Of a stretch of 64,000 bases of DNA, positions 37,125 through 46,007 are shown one piece after another (position 1 is the first letter of the stretch; each line of letters begins with the position of its first letter). The notes below the pieces were generated by a model that was given only the letters and a program-made list of their open reading frames with translations, ran no database searches and was not told the origin of the DNA. A program made the translations under genes and the position numbers. Source of the DNA: JAJFUI01 sp963754135 (GTDB taxonomy: Bacteria > Planctomycetota > Planctomycetia > Pirellulales > Thermoguttaceae); contig CAVWEY010000002.1 in assembly GCA_963754135.1 (NCBI GenBank), positions 1,251,768 to 1,315,767 on the forward strand, in the 5' to 3' direction.

Positions 37125-37627
37125 TACTTCCCCTTCTCGATGCACTCGAACAAACTGTTGCGGATCCGCTCCAGCCGTTTGTAGAGCGTGTCGGTTTCGA
37201 TCTGGAGCCGGCCGGCGAGGTCCTTCAGGGCGCCGTGGTACGAATAGCACTCGATCAGTAGTTCCCGCTTCTCGGCCGGCAGGGCCTCCAAACACTCCGT
37301 CAGCAGGTCGAGCTGCGACTCGATTTTCCGGGCCGACTTGAACTGGACGCTGGCCAGCGACTCGATCACGGCGTCGTCCAACTGCGTCCGCTCGCGGTAG
37401 TGGGCGCGGCGGAACCGCCGCACCTCGTTCAGCGCAAAACCGCAGGCCCAGGGAAAGAACTCCCGCCCCGGATCGTACTCCGACTGCTTCTCCAGCAGCG
37501 CCAGGCAGGTCTGCTGATAGATGTCCTCGGCATCGTTCCGGTCGGGCACCAGGGTGAGGACGTAGGCGAAGACGTCCTTCTGGTGCCGCAGAAACAACTC
37601 GTGGAGTTGGTTCGACGAGGAGGCCAT
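37124..37627 (-). CDS. ECF sigma-70 family factor, module A
   Basis: 167 residues from ATG 37627. Region 2 (LHELFLRHQKDVFAYVLTLV, DAEDIYQQTCLALLEKQSEY, FFPWACGFALNEVRRFRRAH) and region 4 (LEALPAEKRELLIECYSYHG, LKDLAGRLQIETDTLYKRLERIR) are both complete. It is immediately followed by the FecR-type gene, whose GTG overlaps the stop. Predicted to direct transcription of the LamG/PEP-CTERM and DUF1559 genes downstream and perhaps itself; a second such module lies at 40-45 kb. Confidence 0.9.
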   Translation of the reverse strand: MASSSNQLHELFLRHQKDVFAYVLTLVPDRNDAEDIYQQTCLALLEKQSEYDPGREFFPWACGFALNEVRRFRRAHYRERTQLDDAVIESLASVQFKSARKIESQLDLLTECLEALPAEKRELLIECYSYHGALKDLAGRLQIETDTLYKRLERIRNSLFECIEKGK

Positions 37628-37796
37628 ACCTAATATCGCGCGGGAAGGCGGAAACCTGACATCGGCGTACAATTTCCATGATAATCAGGGCTTGAAGACG
37701 CTGCCGGCCCGGTTTTCACATTCCACCCGTGGTGGCACGCGCCGCCGCATGGTATCTTAGGCACATCCGTAACCACCCCCCCACGTAGGCCCCATC

Positions 37797-37881
37797 GCCG
37801 GAAAAGGGGACAGGCACCTTTTGCCCGAAGGGCCCGACGGGTGCTGCGCACAAAAGGTGCCTGTCCCCCTTTCCGGCCCCC
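37797..37881. repeat. REP-like palindrome between divergent ECF and MalK-type genes
   Basis: Arms GCCGGAAAAGGGGACAGGCACC and GGTGCCTGTCCCCCTTTCCGGC around TTTTGCCCGAAGGGCCC...; ends 4 bp upstream of the GTG start at 37886, so it occupies the 5' leader of the ATPase gene. Confidence 0.92.
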
Positions 37882-37885
37882 CATC

Positions 37886-39136
37886 GTGTCTGATTTGACG
37901 CTCGAAAATGTCGGCAAAGTGTATCCCGGCGGCCTGGCGGCCGTCGCCGCGATGGACCTCCACGTCCGCGACGGGGAGTTCCTGGTGCTGGTCGGGCCGT
38001 CGGGCTGCGGAAAATCGACCACCCTGCGGATGATCGCCGGCCTGGAGGACGCCAGTTGCGGAACCATCCGCATCGGCGGGACCGTCGTCAACCGGCTGCC
38101 GCCGCGGGACCGCGACGTGGCAATGGTCTTTCAGAGCCACGCCCTCTATCCGCACATGAGCGTGCGGGAGAACATGGCCTTCGGACTCCGGCGCCGCGGC
38201 TGCCCGCGGGACGAGATCGGCCGGCGGGTCGCTTGGGCGGCGGAACTCCTCGGGCTTGTGGGGCTGCTGGACCGCAAGCCGCACACCCTTTCCGGCGGCC
38301 AGCGGCAGCGGGTGGCGCTGGGCCGGGCGGTCGTCCGACGCCCCAAGCTCTTCCTCCTCGACGAGCCGCTCTCGAACCTCGACGCCCGCCTCCGCACCGA
38401 TACCCGCGCCGAGCTGAAACGCCTCCACCGCAAATTGGCGACCACCACGCTCTACGTCACCCACAACCAGGAGGAGGCGATGACGCTGGCCGACCGGATC
38501 GCGGTCCTCCGCGGCGGACGGATTCAGCAGTGCGGCACGCCGCTGGAGGTCTACAACGCCCCGGCCAACCGCTTTGTCGCCGGTTTCATCGGCACGCCGG
38601 CGATGAACTTCATCGACGGCCGCTTGCAGCAGGACGCCTCCGGCCAGACGTGGTTCGAGTCCCCCTGCCTGCGAGTGCCCGTCCCGGAGAGCCTTGTCCG
38701 GGCCGGAAAAGAGGACAGGCACCTTTTGCCCGAAGGGCCCGAAGGGTGCTGCGCACAAAAGGTGCCTGTCCCCTTTTCCGGCCTGCGTGTCTCGCTGGGC
38801 ATCCGGCCCGACAACCTTCAGTTGCAGCCATCGTCCGGCGACACGGAAAAGGGGACAGGTCCAATTTGCCGGCACGGCCCGGAGGCGGGCACCGACGCGA
38901 AGCGTTGGTCGGCGCACAAATTGGACCTGTCCCCTTTTCCGGCCTCAAGCCCTTGGCACATCGCCGGCACGGTCGAGGTGGTCGAGCCGCTGGGCGGCAC
39001 GATGGACGTGCACGTCACGGTGGCGGGCGGAGCGCGGTTGGTCTGCCGCGTCCCCGCGGGGCCAATCCGGTGCAATCAGCCGGTAAGCCTCCGCGTCGAC
39101 CCGGCGAAGATTCACCTCTTTGCAGCGGACGCCTGA
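37886..39136 (+). CDS. MalK/UgpC-type ABC transporter ATPase carrying two in-frame repeat insertions
   Basis: 416 residues. Carbohydrate-uptake ABC ATPase: Walker A GPSGCGKSTT (about residues 37-46), Q-loop MVFQSHALYPHMSV, signature LSGGQRQRVALGRAVV, Walker B LFLLDEPLSNLDA, H-loop VTHNQEEAMTLADR, GTPAMNFIDGRL, and a C-terminal TOBE/MalK regulatory region (LRVSLGIRPDNLQL ... GTVEVVEPLGGTMDVHV). Two REP-like palindromes are inserted in frame in that region (residues about 273-299 and 321-353), adding about 60 foreign residues. No permease or binding-protein gene is adjacent, as is common for shared MalK-type ATPases. GTG 37886 is the likely start. Confidence 0.9.
   Translation: MSDLTLENVGKVYPGGLAAVAAMDLHVRDGEFLVLVGPSGCGKSTTLRMIAGLEDASCGTIRIGGTVVNRLPPRDRDVAMVFQSHALYPHMSVRENMAFGLRRRGCPRDEIGRRVAWAAELLGLVGLLDRKPHTLSGGQRQRVALGRAVVRRPKLFLLDEPLSNLDARLRTDTRAELKRLHRKLATTTLYVTHNQEEAMTLADRIAVLRGGRIQQCGTPLEVYNAPANRFVAGFIGTPAMNFIDGRLQQDASGQTWFESPCLRVPVPESLVRAGKEDRHLLPEGPEGCCAQKVPVPFSGLRVSLGIRPDNLQLQPSSGDTEKGTGPICRHGPEAGTDAKRWSAHKLDLSPFPASSPWHIAGTVEVVEPLGGTMDVHVTVAGGARLVCRVPAGPIRCNQPVSLRVDPAKIHLFAADA
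38701..38943. repeat. Two REP-like palindromes inside the ABC ATPase gene
   Basis: 38701-38785 (type ...AGGCACCTTTTGCCCGAAGGG...) and 38846-38943 (type ...GGGACAGGTCCAATT...). Each begins GGAAAA.GGGACAGG and ends CCTGTCCCCTTTTCCGG. Both keep the reading frame. Confidence 0.92.
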
Positions 39137-39159
39137 AGCGCATTGACGCGTTGGTTCTC

Positions 39160-40287
39160 TCAGAACTTCTTGCCGTCGATCGGCAGGCCGTCCTTGCGGT
39201 TGCCCAGCCGGCGGTGGGTCTCGGCGTCGATCGTGTAGTTCATCATCTGCACCGAGCCGTCGCAAAAGGCCATTTCAAAGCCGTTGGCATGGGCGCTGCC
39301 AAAGGCGCCGCGGTATCCGTTGCCGGGCGTGTCTTGAAGCGGGGGGAGGTACTGGACCGTGGGGGGCGAGGTGCTGTAGTTGACCGACAGCGCTGTCCAT
39401 CGGACAATATCCTCGTTGTCTCCCATCAGCACATCCTCGTTGTCGCCGTTGTCCTGGCCGGTGGCATAGCAGTCGGGGTTGATGTATTTCTCGCCCACGA
39501 GATAGGTGCTGCTCGCTCCATCGCTGATGTCCGCCATCTTAATCATACTCCCGCAATACGCTACGCCGGTGGCCAGCTTGGCGATGGCACTGAAGACGTT
39601 CCTTGCCCCAAGCGTCATTTGGCCCGGCGGGTTTTCGACCTCGGTGACGCTGACTGGACCGGCGTCGCTGTTCGGCTGGGCGGACGACCAGATCGGCTGT
39701 GGCGCATTGTTGATGCCGGTGGTCGGACTGGTGTAATAATCGCCGCCGTTGGCGGCATAATCGCTGCGCACCGCCACGGACAGGGTGCCGGCGTTCATCA
39801 CCGGGTCTCCCGAACCGAGGGCGTCGCACGGCCAAGCTCCCGGCGGTCGCCGGCTGGGACAATTGTAGATGCTCAAGGGGGTGGAGAGCCGCTGCATGTT
39901 GAGGCTCATTTTGTTGCCGTCGTTCCACGCCAATCCCGCCCCCATGTCGTGCAACGTCTGCTGCTCGATGTACGGCAGGACGTTGTAGACCCAGCCGCCC
40001 GGCTGGCGCCAGTCGGTGCCGCGGTCGGCGTCGCCGGTCCAGGCCGTGCCCCAGCCGTTGGTCGGAAACCGGCCGGCGATTTGTTCGTGGTTCAGGCAGC
40101 CCAAGGCGAGTTGCTTGAGGTTGTTGCGGCACTGCGTCTGTCGCGCGGCCTCGCGGGCGGCCTGCACCGCCGGCAACAACAGCGCGATTAGGATGCCGAT
40201 GATCGTGATCACGACCAGCAACTCGACCAGCGTAAAACCGCGCTGGGCGCTGGGCTGGCGACCGGTGGATGGCAAGTCACAGCTCAT
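39160..40287 (-). CDS. DUF1559 (H-X9-DG) prepilin-like protein, module B
   Basis: 375 residues from ATG 40287. Leader MSCDLPSTGRQPSAQ then RGFTLVELLVVITIIGILIALLLPAVQAAREAAR (prepilin segment), NNLKQLALGCLNHEQ, WVYNVLPYIEQQTLHDMG, MADISDGASSTYLVGEKY and FGSAHANGFEMAFCDGSVQMMNYTID (H-X9-DG signature), ending DGLPIDGKKF. Highly similar in layout and end to the protein at 33073 (DGVAIDGNKF), supporting duplication of a whole module. Convergent with the ABC ATPase, 23 bp apart. Confidence 0.92.
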   Translation of the reverse strand: MSCDLPSTGRQPSAQRGFTLVELLVVITIIGILIALLLPAVQAAREAARQTQCRNNLKQLALGCLNHEQIAGRFPTNGWGTAWTGDADRGTDWRQPGGWVYNVLPYIEQQTLHDMGAGLAWNDGNKMSLNMQRLSTPLSIYNCPSRRPPGAWPCDALGSGDPVMNAGTLSVAVRSDYAANGGDYYTSPTTGINNAPQPIWSSAQPNSDAGPVSVTEVENPPGQMTLGARNVFSAIAKLATGVAYCGSMIKMADISDGASSTYLVGEKYINPDCYATGQDNGDNEDVLMGDNEDIVRWTALSVNYSTSPPTVQYLPPLQDTPGNGYRGAFGSAHANGFEMAFCDGSVQMMNYTIDAETHRRLGNRKDGLPIDGKKF

Positions 40288-40459
40288 AGTTTTCTCCGTC
40301 ACAAATTGTTGAGTCAAAGGGCGCGTGCGCCCCAGTGACCGGTCCCGTTAACGACGGATTTTGGATGGTGGACGGACTCCGGAGTCGCATCCACCATCCG
40401 CCATCCACCGTTCCGCGAGTTGCGGCGGCAGGGCGGCTCGCCGCCGCGACGATTTCCGT

Positions 40460-41296
40460 TTACCGCCGTTTCCGCCAAGCGCAGGCCGACCCCGCGGCCA
40501 ACCCGACGGCCAGCAGCATGGCCGTCGTCGGCTCGGGGATATCCGTGTTCGCAGTGGCGTGGGCCCATACCGTGCTGTCGCTCAGGCTCGTGCCGTAGAT
40601 GGCGACGTTGTCGAGCACGCCGACGAACGGCGCGGCGGCGGAGCCGTTGTCGTATCCGCCGCCAACGCACGCATGGATCAGGTCCGTGTCCCGGTCTGAT
40701 CCGACACTCCAATCGGCCGCCAGGGTCGTTTTAGCCCCGGTCGACTCGTCGTAAAGATAGGTGGTCGGCGTGTCGTTGGTCATGACTGCCGCCGCGTAAT
40801 ACCACCGGCCCGGTACCAGGGACACCGAGTCCATCTGCAAGCTCTGCCAGTCATTGTCCTGGTCCTTTACCTGAAAATAGAGGTTGTTGCCGTACCGGAC
40901 TTCCAGGCTCATTTCTTCGCCGCACCAGGTATTTTCAGAATAGATGGTCCGCTCGTCATCCGACGAGCCGTCCAGCTTGAAGAACGCTTCGATCGTGTAG
41001 TTGGACTGGTAGTACAGCGGGACGGCGCTGCCCGTCCAGTAGGCAAAGTCGCTGCCGCCGAAGTGCACGGCCGTATGGGGAACGCCCCAGACGCCCGTGG
41101 TCGCGTAGCAGGAGCCACTGGCAATTCCATAGGTCATATTGTAGTTATTGTACGTGTCGTGGCACGTGGCGCCGTTGGTGACCGGGCTGTCGTTCAGCGA
41201 CCAGTACGCCAAGGGGACGGCCCCGGCCGGCGCCTGGAACACGCCGACGACCGCCACTGCGAACGAAAACAGGAGAATACTTCTGAGCGGTTTCAT
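40460..41296 (-). CDS. LamG-like PEP-CTERM protein, module B (1)
   Basis: 278 residues, intact. ATG 41296 with a GGAGGTGTG leader like its paralogues. Signal peptide MKPLRSILLFSFAVAVVGVF...AGA; LamG-like fold with SNYTIEAFFKLDGSSDDE, TWCGEEMSLEVRYGNNLYF, GRWYYAAAVMTNDTPTTYLY and FVGVLDNVAIYGTSL; C-terminal IPEPTTAMLLAVGLAAGSACAWRKRR is a PEP-CTERM signal. Expected to be exported and exosortase-processed. It adjoins a second paralogue, so module B carries two LamG proteins. Confidence 0.88.
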   Translation of the reverse strand: MKPLRSILLFSFAVAVVGVFQAPAGAVPLAYWSLNDSPVTNGATCHDTYNNYNMTYGIASGSCYATTGVWGVPHTAVHFGGSDFAYWTGSAVPLYYQSNYTIEAFFKLDGSSDDERTIYSENTWCGEEMSLEVRYGNNLYFQVKDQDNDWQSLQMDSVSLVPGRWYYAAAVMTNDTPTTYLYDESTGAKTTLAADWSVGSDRDTDLIHACVGGGYDNGSAAAPFVGVLDNVAIYGTSLSDSTVWAHATANTDIPEPTTAMLLAVGLAAGSACAWRKRR

Positions 41297-41452
41297 CGCA
41301 CACCTCCAGTAGGGAAAGTAGTCATCGTCAACCGCCAGGGAAGAACACAGCCACGATGCCGAAGGACTTCCGCTGGCGGTGTACATCAATAGTCCTCATA
41401 CGCCGATTGCCGCGATTGGGGCGACAGTTGCGCCCCCGCGGCCTCCTTCCGG

Positions 41453-42350
41453 TTACCTCCGCTTCCGCCAAGCGTAGGCCAACATGCTGACCACCCCGAC
41501 GGCCAACAGCGCGACGGTCGAGGGCTCCGGAACGGGGTTCGTGGTGGCGTCCGTCAAGACCTGCGCAGCGCTCAGGTTCGTGTTGTAGGTCGCCACATCG
41601 GAGATGTCTCCCACCCACACGTTGGTAGGGGGGGACTGCTTGTTGGAGTTCCCGCCGATGCAGAGGTACCAGGTGGTTGCCGTCTGGGCGTACCCTGTCA
41701 ACGTGCTGCCGGAGAGAGGCGTCGCCATGGTCCTGGTGCTCTCATTGTAAAGATACACTGTGGGCACGTTGCCTCGAGACCACCACTGCTGCGTAGTACC
41801 ACACGCCCGTCGAGAGCTGCCCCGGCGACGTCAACTGCACGTTCTGCCAACTGCCGCTGGAGTTTTTTGCCTGGAAGTAGAGGTAGCCACCCCTGATTTC
41901 CAAGCCCAAGTCCGGCCCGCCCTTCTCGCCCTCTTCGTAGATAACCTGCTCGGCGCTTGATAGTGGGCTATCCACGTTGAAGAACGCTTCGATGGTGTAG
42001 TTGGACAACGTGTGGCAGGGCCAATAGGTGTATCCAGAGTATTGAGAATTAGCCCCGTTCCCGTAGAAAATCATGCCCGTGCCGTCGAAGTGTACAGCCG
42101 TATTGGCCATGCCGAAAGGTCCCGGGACCGAGGTAGGAAGGTCGGCTTTCTGCAGCGTCGTGGGCGTGTACTGGTCAGTTCCGCAAGTCAAAGGTCGCGC
42201 ACTCGTCGAATCAGAGCAGGTGCAGCCATAGCTGATCGGGTTGGTGTTCAGCAACCACTGGTCGATCATTGTGGCGCCGGCCGGGACCTGAAAAAACCCA
42301 CCTACCGCCACCACGGACAAAACCAGAAGCAAACTTTTGAGCGAACTCAT
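41453..42350 (-). CDS. LamG-like PEP-CTERM protein, module B (2), one frameshift
   Basis: About 298 residues. ATG 42350, GGAGGTGTGAG leader identical to that of the 34366 paralogue. Signal peptide MSSLKSLLLVLSVVAVGGFF; GMANTAVHFDGTG, SNYTIEAFFNVDSPLSSAEQ, GPDLGLEIRGGYLYFQAKNS, VWYYAAVVVS then, after a frameshift near 41762-41768, VPTVYLYNESTRTMATPLSG, VGDISDVATYNTNLS and the PEP-CTERM tail VPEPSTVALLAVGVVSMLAYAWRKRR. Adding two bases (or removing one) restores the join. Follows the FecR gene in the same direction. Confidence 0.82.
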
Positions 42351-42428
42351 CTCACACCTCCAAGAAGGAAAAATGGTTAAACGCCGTCGGAAAACAAAAC
42401 CACAAGACTCGCAAGCTTCCAGCCCAAG

Positions 42429-44186
42429 TCATCGGTTCATCGGAGTACCCTCCTTTTCACGCGGTCGTTGCTGTTGCGGCAGCGCGGTCTTAAAGCCGGA
42501 GAGGACCGATCCCTCCAGTTCGACGCGCAGCGCCATCGGGCTGCTCGGGTGGGGGTCATCCGGGTCCCCGTTGTACACGTCCAACTCCAGCGAGTTAGCC
42601 CCTTCGACAAAGCCCGTCCGGGTCGCGAATTCGTGGAAACGGTCATAGGGACCGTGACCTACATGCTCGGGAACCGCCGCTTGCGTGCCGTTGAGGCGGA
42701 TGGCCGTCACGCGATTGTCGGCCATGAACCAGCCCTTCAGCACGGCCGTACCCGGCACCATGCCCGTCAACTCGAAGGTCGTACGGAACGTATAGGTGAC
42801 GTCGTCGGGCAGGTCGGGCGCGTTCTTGCCCGTCGAAATCCATTTTGAGGGGCGACAGTCGTTGGGCAGCCAAGTTGAATTGGGCACCGCCGTGACAATT
42901 GCAGGCCGCGGCTTGAACCGCGGGTCGTCGCTACGGGCAACCAGTTGCCAGTGCGGGTCGGCGTCCCCCTCCTTCAAACCCATGCCCGTGTCGGACAACT
43001 CGATGGCCGCCCGCTTGGGCATTCCACGGGCAAACTTGCCCGGCTCGCCCGGTTCACGGGTCATCGCCACCACATGATCCTGCCTGACCCTGACCGTGGC
43101 TGACTCGTTCTCTCCTAGGGTAATCACGTGGATGTGACCGCCGTCTTCCTTGTCGACATTGGCGGAGCGCAGCTCGACCCTTCCCCGGAAGACGTGCGGT
43201 CGGCTAGCGCCGGACTTGTCCACTTCCACGCCGAACTCGGTGCCCAGGTCAGTGACGACGGCGGTGGGAGTCTTGACGACAAATTTGGGATTTGAGATTT
43301 GGGATTTGGGATTTGAAGAATCTGACCCCTGACCACTGACCCCTGAACCCTGCTCCACCCTTGCCGTCAGTTTGCCCAGCGAGAGGAAGCCGCCCGTGGC
43401 GGAATCGATTTCATAGACACACGGTCCCTGGAGGATGACTTTGGCCCCGGTGTTGTAGGAGATTTCCAACAGCCCAGAGGCCAAGGCGTACTTGCCGCCC
43501 AAGGGGATGGCCGAGCGGGACGGGGCGTCTTGCGGATTGGCCCATTGGCAACCGGCCGTGCCGGTGATCGTGCCGACCATTTCTAACTTGGGCTCCGCCT
43601 GGTTCGCCTGCTGGGCAACGGCCGCCACCGATGGCCGCGACGGCTCGGCCGCCGGATAATCATGGGACACCTTGTACAGCCAGGCGCCGAGGATCGCCGC
43701 GCCCGTGAGCACTGTGGCAGCCGCATAGGAGACCAACCAACCGCCCAACGAAGAGTGGATAGCGAAAAGCGGATAGTGGATAGTGGAGGAGGTGTCGATG
43801 ACAATTGGCGGGATAAGAGGCTCGGGATTGGCAACATCGGAAGGATGATGAAGGATTTGCCGATTTGGGATTTGGGATTTGGGATTTGGGGATTCTGACC
43901 CCTGACCCCTGACCCCTGAACCCTCGTTTCTTTCGACCGCGGCCCAGTGGAGCGAGGCGCAAAGATCGACGTACTCGAGATAGAGGCGGCGGGCGGCGGC
44001 GTCCCCGCTCACCAGGGCGTCGAGCCGCGCCAGACCCGATTGGTCGAGCTGCCCCTCCCGCAGTTGACCCAGCAGGTCACAAAGCTCCCGGCGGACGAAA
44101 AGGGGACAGGTCGCGCTTTGTGCCGAGCACCCTTCGGGCCGTTCCGGCAAAGCGCGCCTGTCCCCCTTTTCGTCCGCTGGATTCAC
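42429..44186 (-). CDS. FecR-domain membrane protein (putative anti-sigma partner), module B
   Basis: 585 residues. Starts GTG 44186, overlapping the ECF stop (GTGA). N-terminal cytoplasmic helical region (ELCDLLGQLREGQLDQSGLARL), interrupted at its very start by an in-frame REP-like repeat (44095-44174), then a TM helix (GGWLVSYAAATVLTGAAILGAWL), FecR-like domain (GGKYALASGLLEISYNTGAKVILQGPCVYEID; TPTAVVTDLGTEFGVEVDKSG) and a C-terminal beta-sandwich (TYTFRTTFELTGMVPGTAVLKGWFMADN). Low-complexity inserts encode SNPKSQISNPK-type stretches. Paralogue of 35340-37124; probably tethers the ECF sigma factor. Confidence 0.85.
   Translation of the reverse strand: MNPADEKGDRRALPERPEGCSAQSATCPLFVRRELCDLLGQLREGQLDQSGLARLDALVSGDAAARRLYLEYVDLCASLHWAAVERNEGSGVRGQGSESPNPKSQIPNRQILHHPSDVANPEPLIPPIVIDTSSTIHYPLFAIHSSLGGWLVSYAAATVLTGAAILGAWLYKVSHDYPAAEPSRPSVAAVAQQANQAEPKLEMVGTITGTAGCQWANPQDAPSRSAIPLGGKYALASGLLEISYNTGAKVILQGPCVYEIDSATGGFLSLGKLTARVEQGSGVSGQGSDSSNPKSQISNPKFVVKTPTAVVTDLGTEFGVEVDKSGASRPHVFRGRVELRSANVDKEDGGHIHVITLGENESATVRVRQDHVVAMTREPGEPGKFARGMPKRAAIELSDTGMGLKEGDADPHWQLVARSDDPRFKPRPAIVTAVPNSTWLPNDCRPSKWISTGKNAPDLPDDVTYTFRTTFELTGMVPGTAVLKGWFMADNRVTAIRLNGTQAAVPEHVGHGPYDRFHEFATRTGFVEGANSLELDVYNGDPDDPHPSSPMALRVELEGSVLSGFKTALPQQQRPREKEGTPMNR
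44095..44174. repeat. REP-like palindrome inside the FecR gene N-terminus
   Basis: CGGACGAAAAGGGGACAGG... and CCTGTCCCCCTTTTCGTCCG around a core with CACCCTTCGGGCC. It begins only about 12 bp after the GTG start and is translated in frame. Confidence 0.9.
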
Positions 44187-44707
44187 GGCTGGTCCTCCAA
44201 CTTCGCCTCGATGCACTCCAGCAACTGCTCGTGAATGCGGTTCAGGGCCTTGTACACCGCGTCGGGCGACCGGCCGACCTGCGCGGCGACGCTCTTGGTG
44301 GTGGCACCCGGCTCGTAGCGGAGGTCGAGCAGTTCCCGGTCCGGCGGGCGCAGCAGGGCATAGCAGTCGGCCAACAACTCGTGCCGCAGTTTCCAGAGGT
44401 CGCCGCCCGCCAGGGCGTCCCGGTCGATCGCATCGACGAACTGGTCGCTCAAGCGGAGCACGTTCTTTCCCTCGGCCTTGCGGAACTGGAGGACCTTGTA
44501 GTAGGCGAAACGGAAGGCCCACGCCCGGAAGTCCGTCCCCGGCCGATAGTCGCCATACTTTGTCCACAGCATCGCGCTGGTCTCTTGGAAAATCTCGTCG
44601 GCGTCGGCCCAATTGGGAACCAGGGCGAAGATGTAGCCGTAGATTCGCCTGGCATTCTCCGTCAGGTTGCGGACGAAGCGTTCGGTGCTGGCCGGCTCTG
44701 CGGACAT
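44183..44707 (-). CDS. ECF sigma-70 family factor, module B
   Basis: 174 residues from ATG 44707 (GGAGGAAGG upstream; ATG 44743 is an alternative). Region 2: RFVRNLTENARRIYGYIFAL, DADEIFQETSAMLWTKYGDY, FRAWAFRFAYYKVLQFRKAE; region 4: LLRPPDRELLDLRYEPGATT, SVAAQVGRSPDAVYKALNRIHEQLLECIEA. Complete. Translationally coupled (GTGA) to the FecR-type gene. Related to the sigma factor at 37124 but clearly diverged, so the two modules probably respond to different signals. Confidence 0.9.
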   Translation of the reverse strand: MSAEPASTERFVRNLTENARRIYGYIFALVPNWADADEIFQETSAMLWTKYGDYRPGTDFRAWAFRFAYYKVLQFRKAEGKNVLRLSDQFVDAIDRDALAGGDLWKLRHELLADCYALLRPPDRELLDLRYEPGATTKSVAAQVGRSPDAVYKALNRIHEQLLECIEAKLEDQP

Positions 44708-44822
44708 GGGCGCGCTGCCTTCCTCCACAAGGGATATCTCCATAGTAGCCAGAAATTGGAAGGCGCTGGGGACCGGCGCGAGATGGTCCCCTCAGTAGTG
44801 GGGCCGCAGATGAGAGAATGCG

Positions 44823-44906
44823 TTGGGTGGCACACCCTAAAAGGGCGTGGCGGACCGCCAGATTCGGCATTGACGCCCGACACGCCCTTTCAGGGCGTGC
44901 CACCCA
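44823..44906. repeat. Inverted repeat GGGTGGCACRCCCTRAAAGGGCGTG
   Basis: Same element as at 30668-30752, with two substitutions in the left arm. Lies between the ECF gene upstream region and the 3' end of the zinc-ribbon gene. Confidence 0.9.
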
Positions 44907-44942
44907 ATAGACCCTATTCCTGCGCGGCTCCCAAGATGCGGC

Positions 44943-45866
44943 CTACCACCGCCGCCAAGGCCCCCAGCCGAACAACTCCAGGGCGATTTCGCCCAGGACG
45001 ACAAGGATGTTCGGGGCGGTGTCCTCCGGCTCGGCCCAGCCGCCGCCGCCGGCTCCGTGGGCAAGGTCCCGCTCCCGCTGGAACTGCTTGGCGATCGCGT
45101 CGAGCCGCTCCTGGTGCGCGGCGTCGTGGGCCATCTGGCGGTCGGCCTCGGCCTTGCCCCCCTCCCGCACCCACACCAGAATCCGCGACAGTTCGTCGGC
45201 GTCGAACCAGACGCCGTGCTTCTGGCAGACGTCGATGATCACTCCGCTGCGGCGGGCGTAGTTCACCCGGTTCATCATCGCGCCACAGACCGGGCACTGC
45301 CGGTAGCGCGGGCCGGTCTGCGCGGCGACGACGCCACCCTCCGCCGTGGCTGGCGGGGCGCGGAGGCGGAAATCCCCAACCGCCACGCCGTGCGACGCCT
45401 TGTCCACCAAATCTTCCAACACATTGGCGGCAAGCCAGAAGCCGGCGCACCGCTGACATTCCATCAGGGACACGCCCCCCACTTGCCGGTGGCTCAGCGA
45501 CGACGCCTTGCCGCATGCCGGACAGGACAGCTCCGTTTTCTCGCCCGCCAGCGTTTCCGGCCTGAGCGCCACGCCGCAGTGATGGCAGAACTTCGCCCGG
45601 TCGCTGACGCAGGCGAAGCACTGCGGGCAGACGGTGTCGAGGTCCTGCTCGTGGATCGTGAAATCGGCCCCGCAGTATTTGCAGGCCGTCGCCCCTTCCG
45701 CCCGCGGCGCCCCGCACGACGAGCACCGCACGACCGCGGCGTCGTGCCCTTGCGGTTGCTGGACCGTCACGGTCGCCCCGCAATAGCAGCGGAACCGGCT
45801 GCCGACCGGCCGGCTGCCGACGTCGAATTGGCGTTTGCACTGAGGGCAGGCAACGAGCAGTCGCAT
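44943..45866 (-). CDS. Multi-zinc-ribbon (zf-TFIIB-like) protein
   Basis: 307 residues from ATG 45866. Successive cysteine pairs: CPQC, RCSSCGAPRAEGATACKYCG, TVCPQCFACVSDRAKFCHHCG, LSCPACGKASSL...LMECQRCAGFWLAANVLEDLV and QCPVCGAMMNRVNYARRSGVIIDVCQKHGVWFDADELSRIL. The last two blocks match the zf-TFIIB pattern (C-x2-C ... C-x2-HGxWxDxxEL). A hydrophobic stretch near the end (NILVVLGEIALELFGW). Such proteins are widespread but uncharacterised; a role in metal handling or protein interaction is inference. Confidence 0.85.
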   Translation of the reverse strand: MRLLVACPQCKRQFDVGSRPVGSRFRCYCGATVTVQQPQGHDAAVVRCSSCGAPRAEGATACKYCGADFTIHEQDLDTVCPQCFACVSDRAKFCHHCGVALRPETLAGEKTELSCPACGKASSLSHRQVGGVSLMECQRCAGFWLAANVLEDLVDKASHGVAVGDFRLRAPPATAEGGVVAAQTGPRYRQCPVCGAMMNRVNYARRSGVIIDVCQKHGVWFDADELSRILVWVREGGKAEADRQMAHDAAHQERLDAIAKQFQRERDLAHGAGGGGWAEPEDTAPNILVVLGEIALELFGWGPWRRW

Positions 45867-45884
45867 GGTCACTCCAACATCAAG

Positions 45885-45998
45885 TCCCCTCTCCCTTTGG
45901 GAGAGGGTTAGGGTGAGGGCGAGCAGCGGGAGAAATCCCGAAAACCAACTCGCCATGCCCTCACCCCCGCCCCCTCTCCCAAAGGGAGAGGGGAGAAC
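45885..45998. repeat. Inverted repeat CCTCTCCCTTTGGGAGAGG
   Basis: Same family as 20337-20460: opposed copies with flanking CCCTAACCCTC / CCCTCACCCCC blocks, between the zinc-ribbon and SDR-like genes. Confidence 0.88.
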
Positions 45999-46007
45999 GG
46001 TGTTCCC

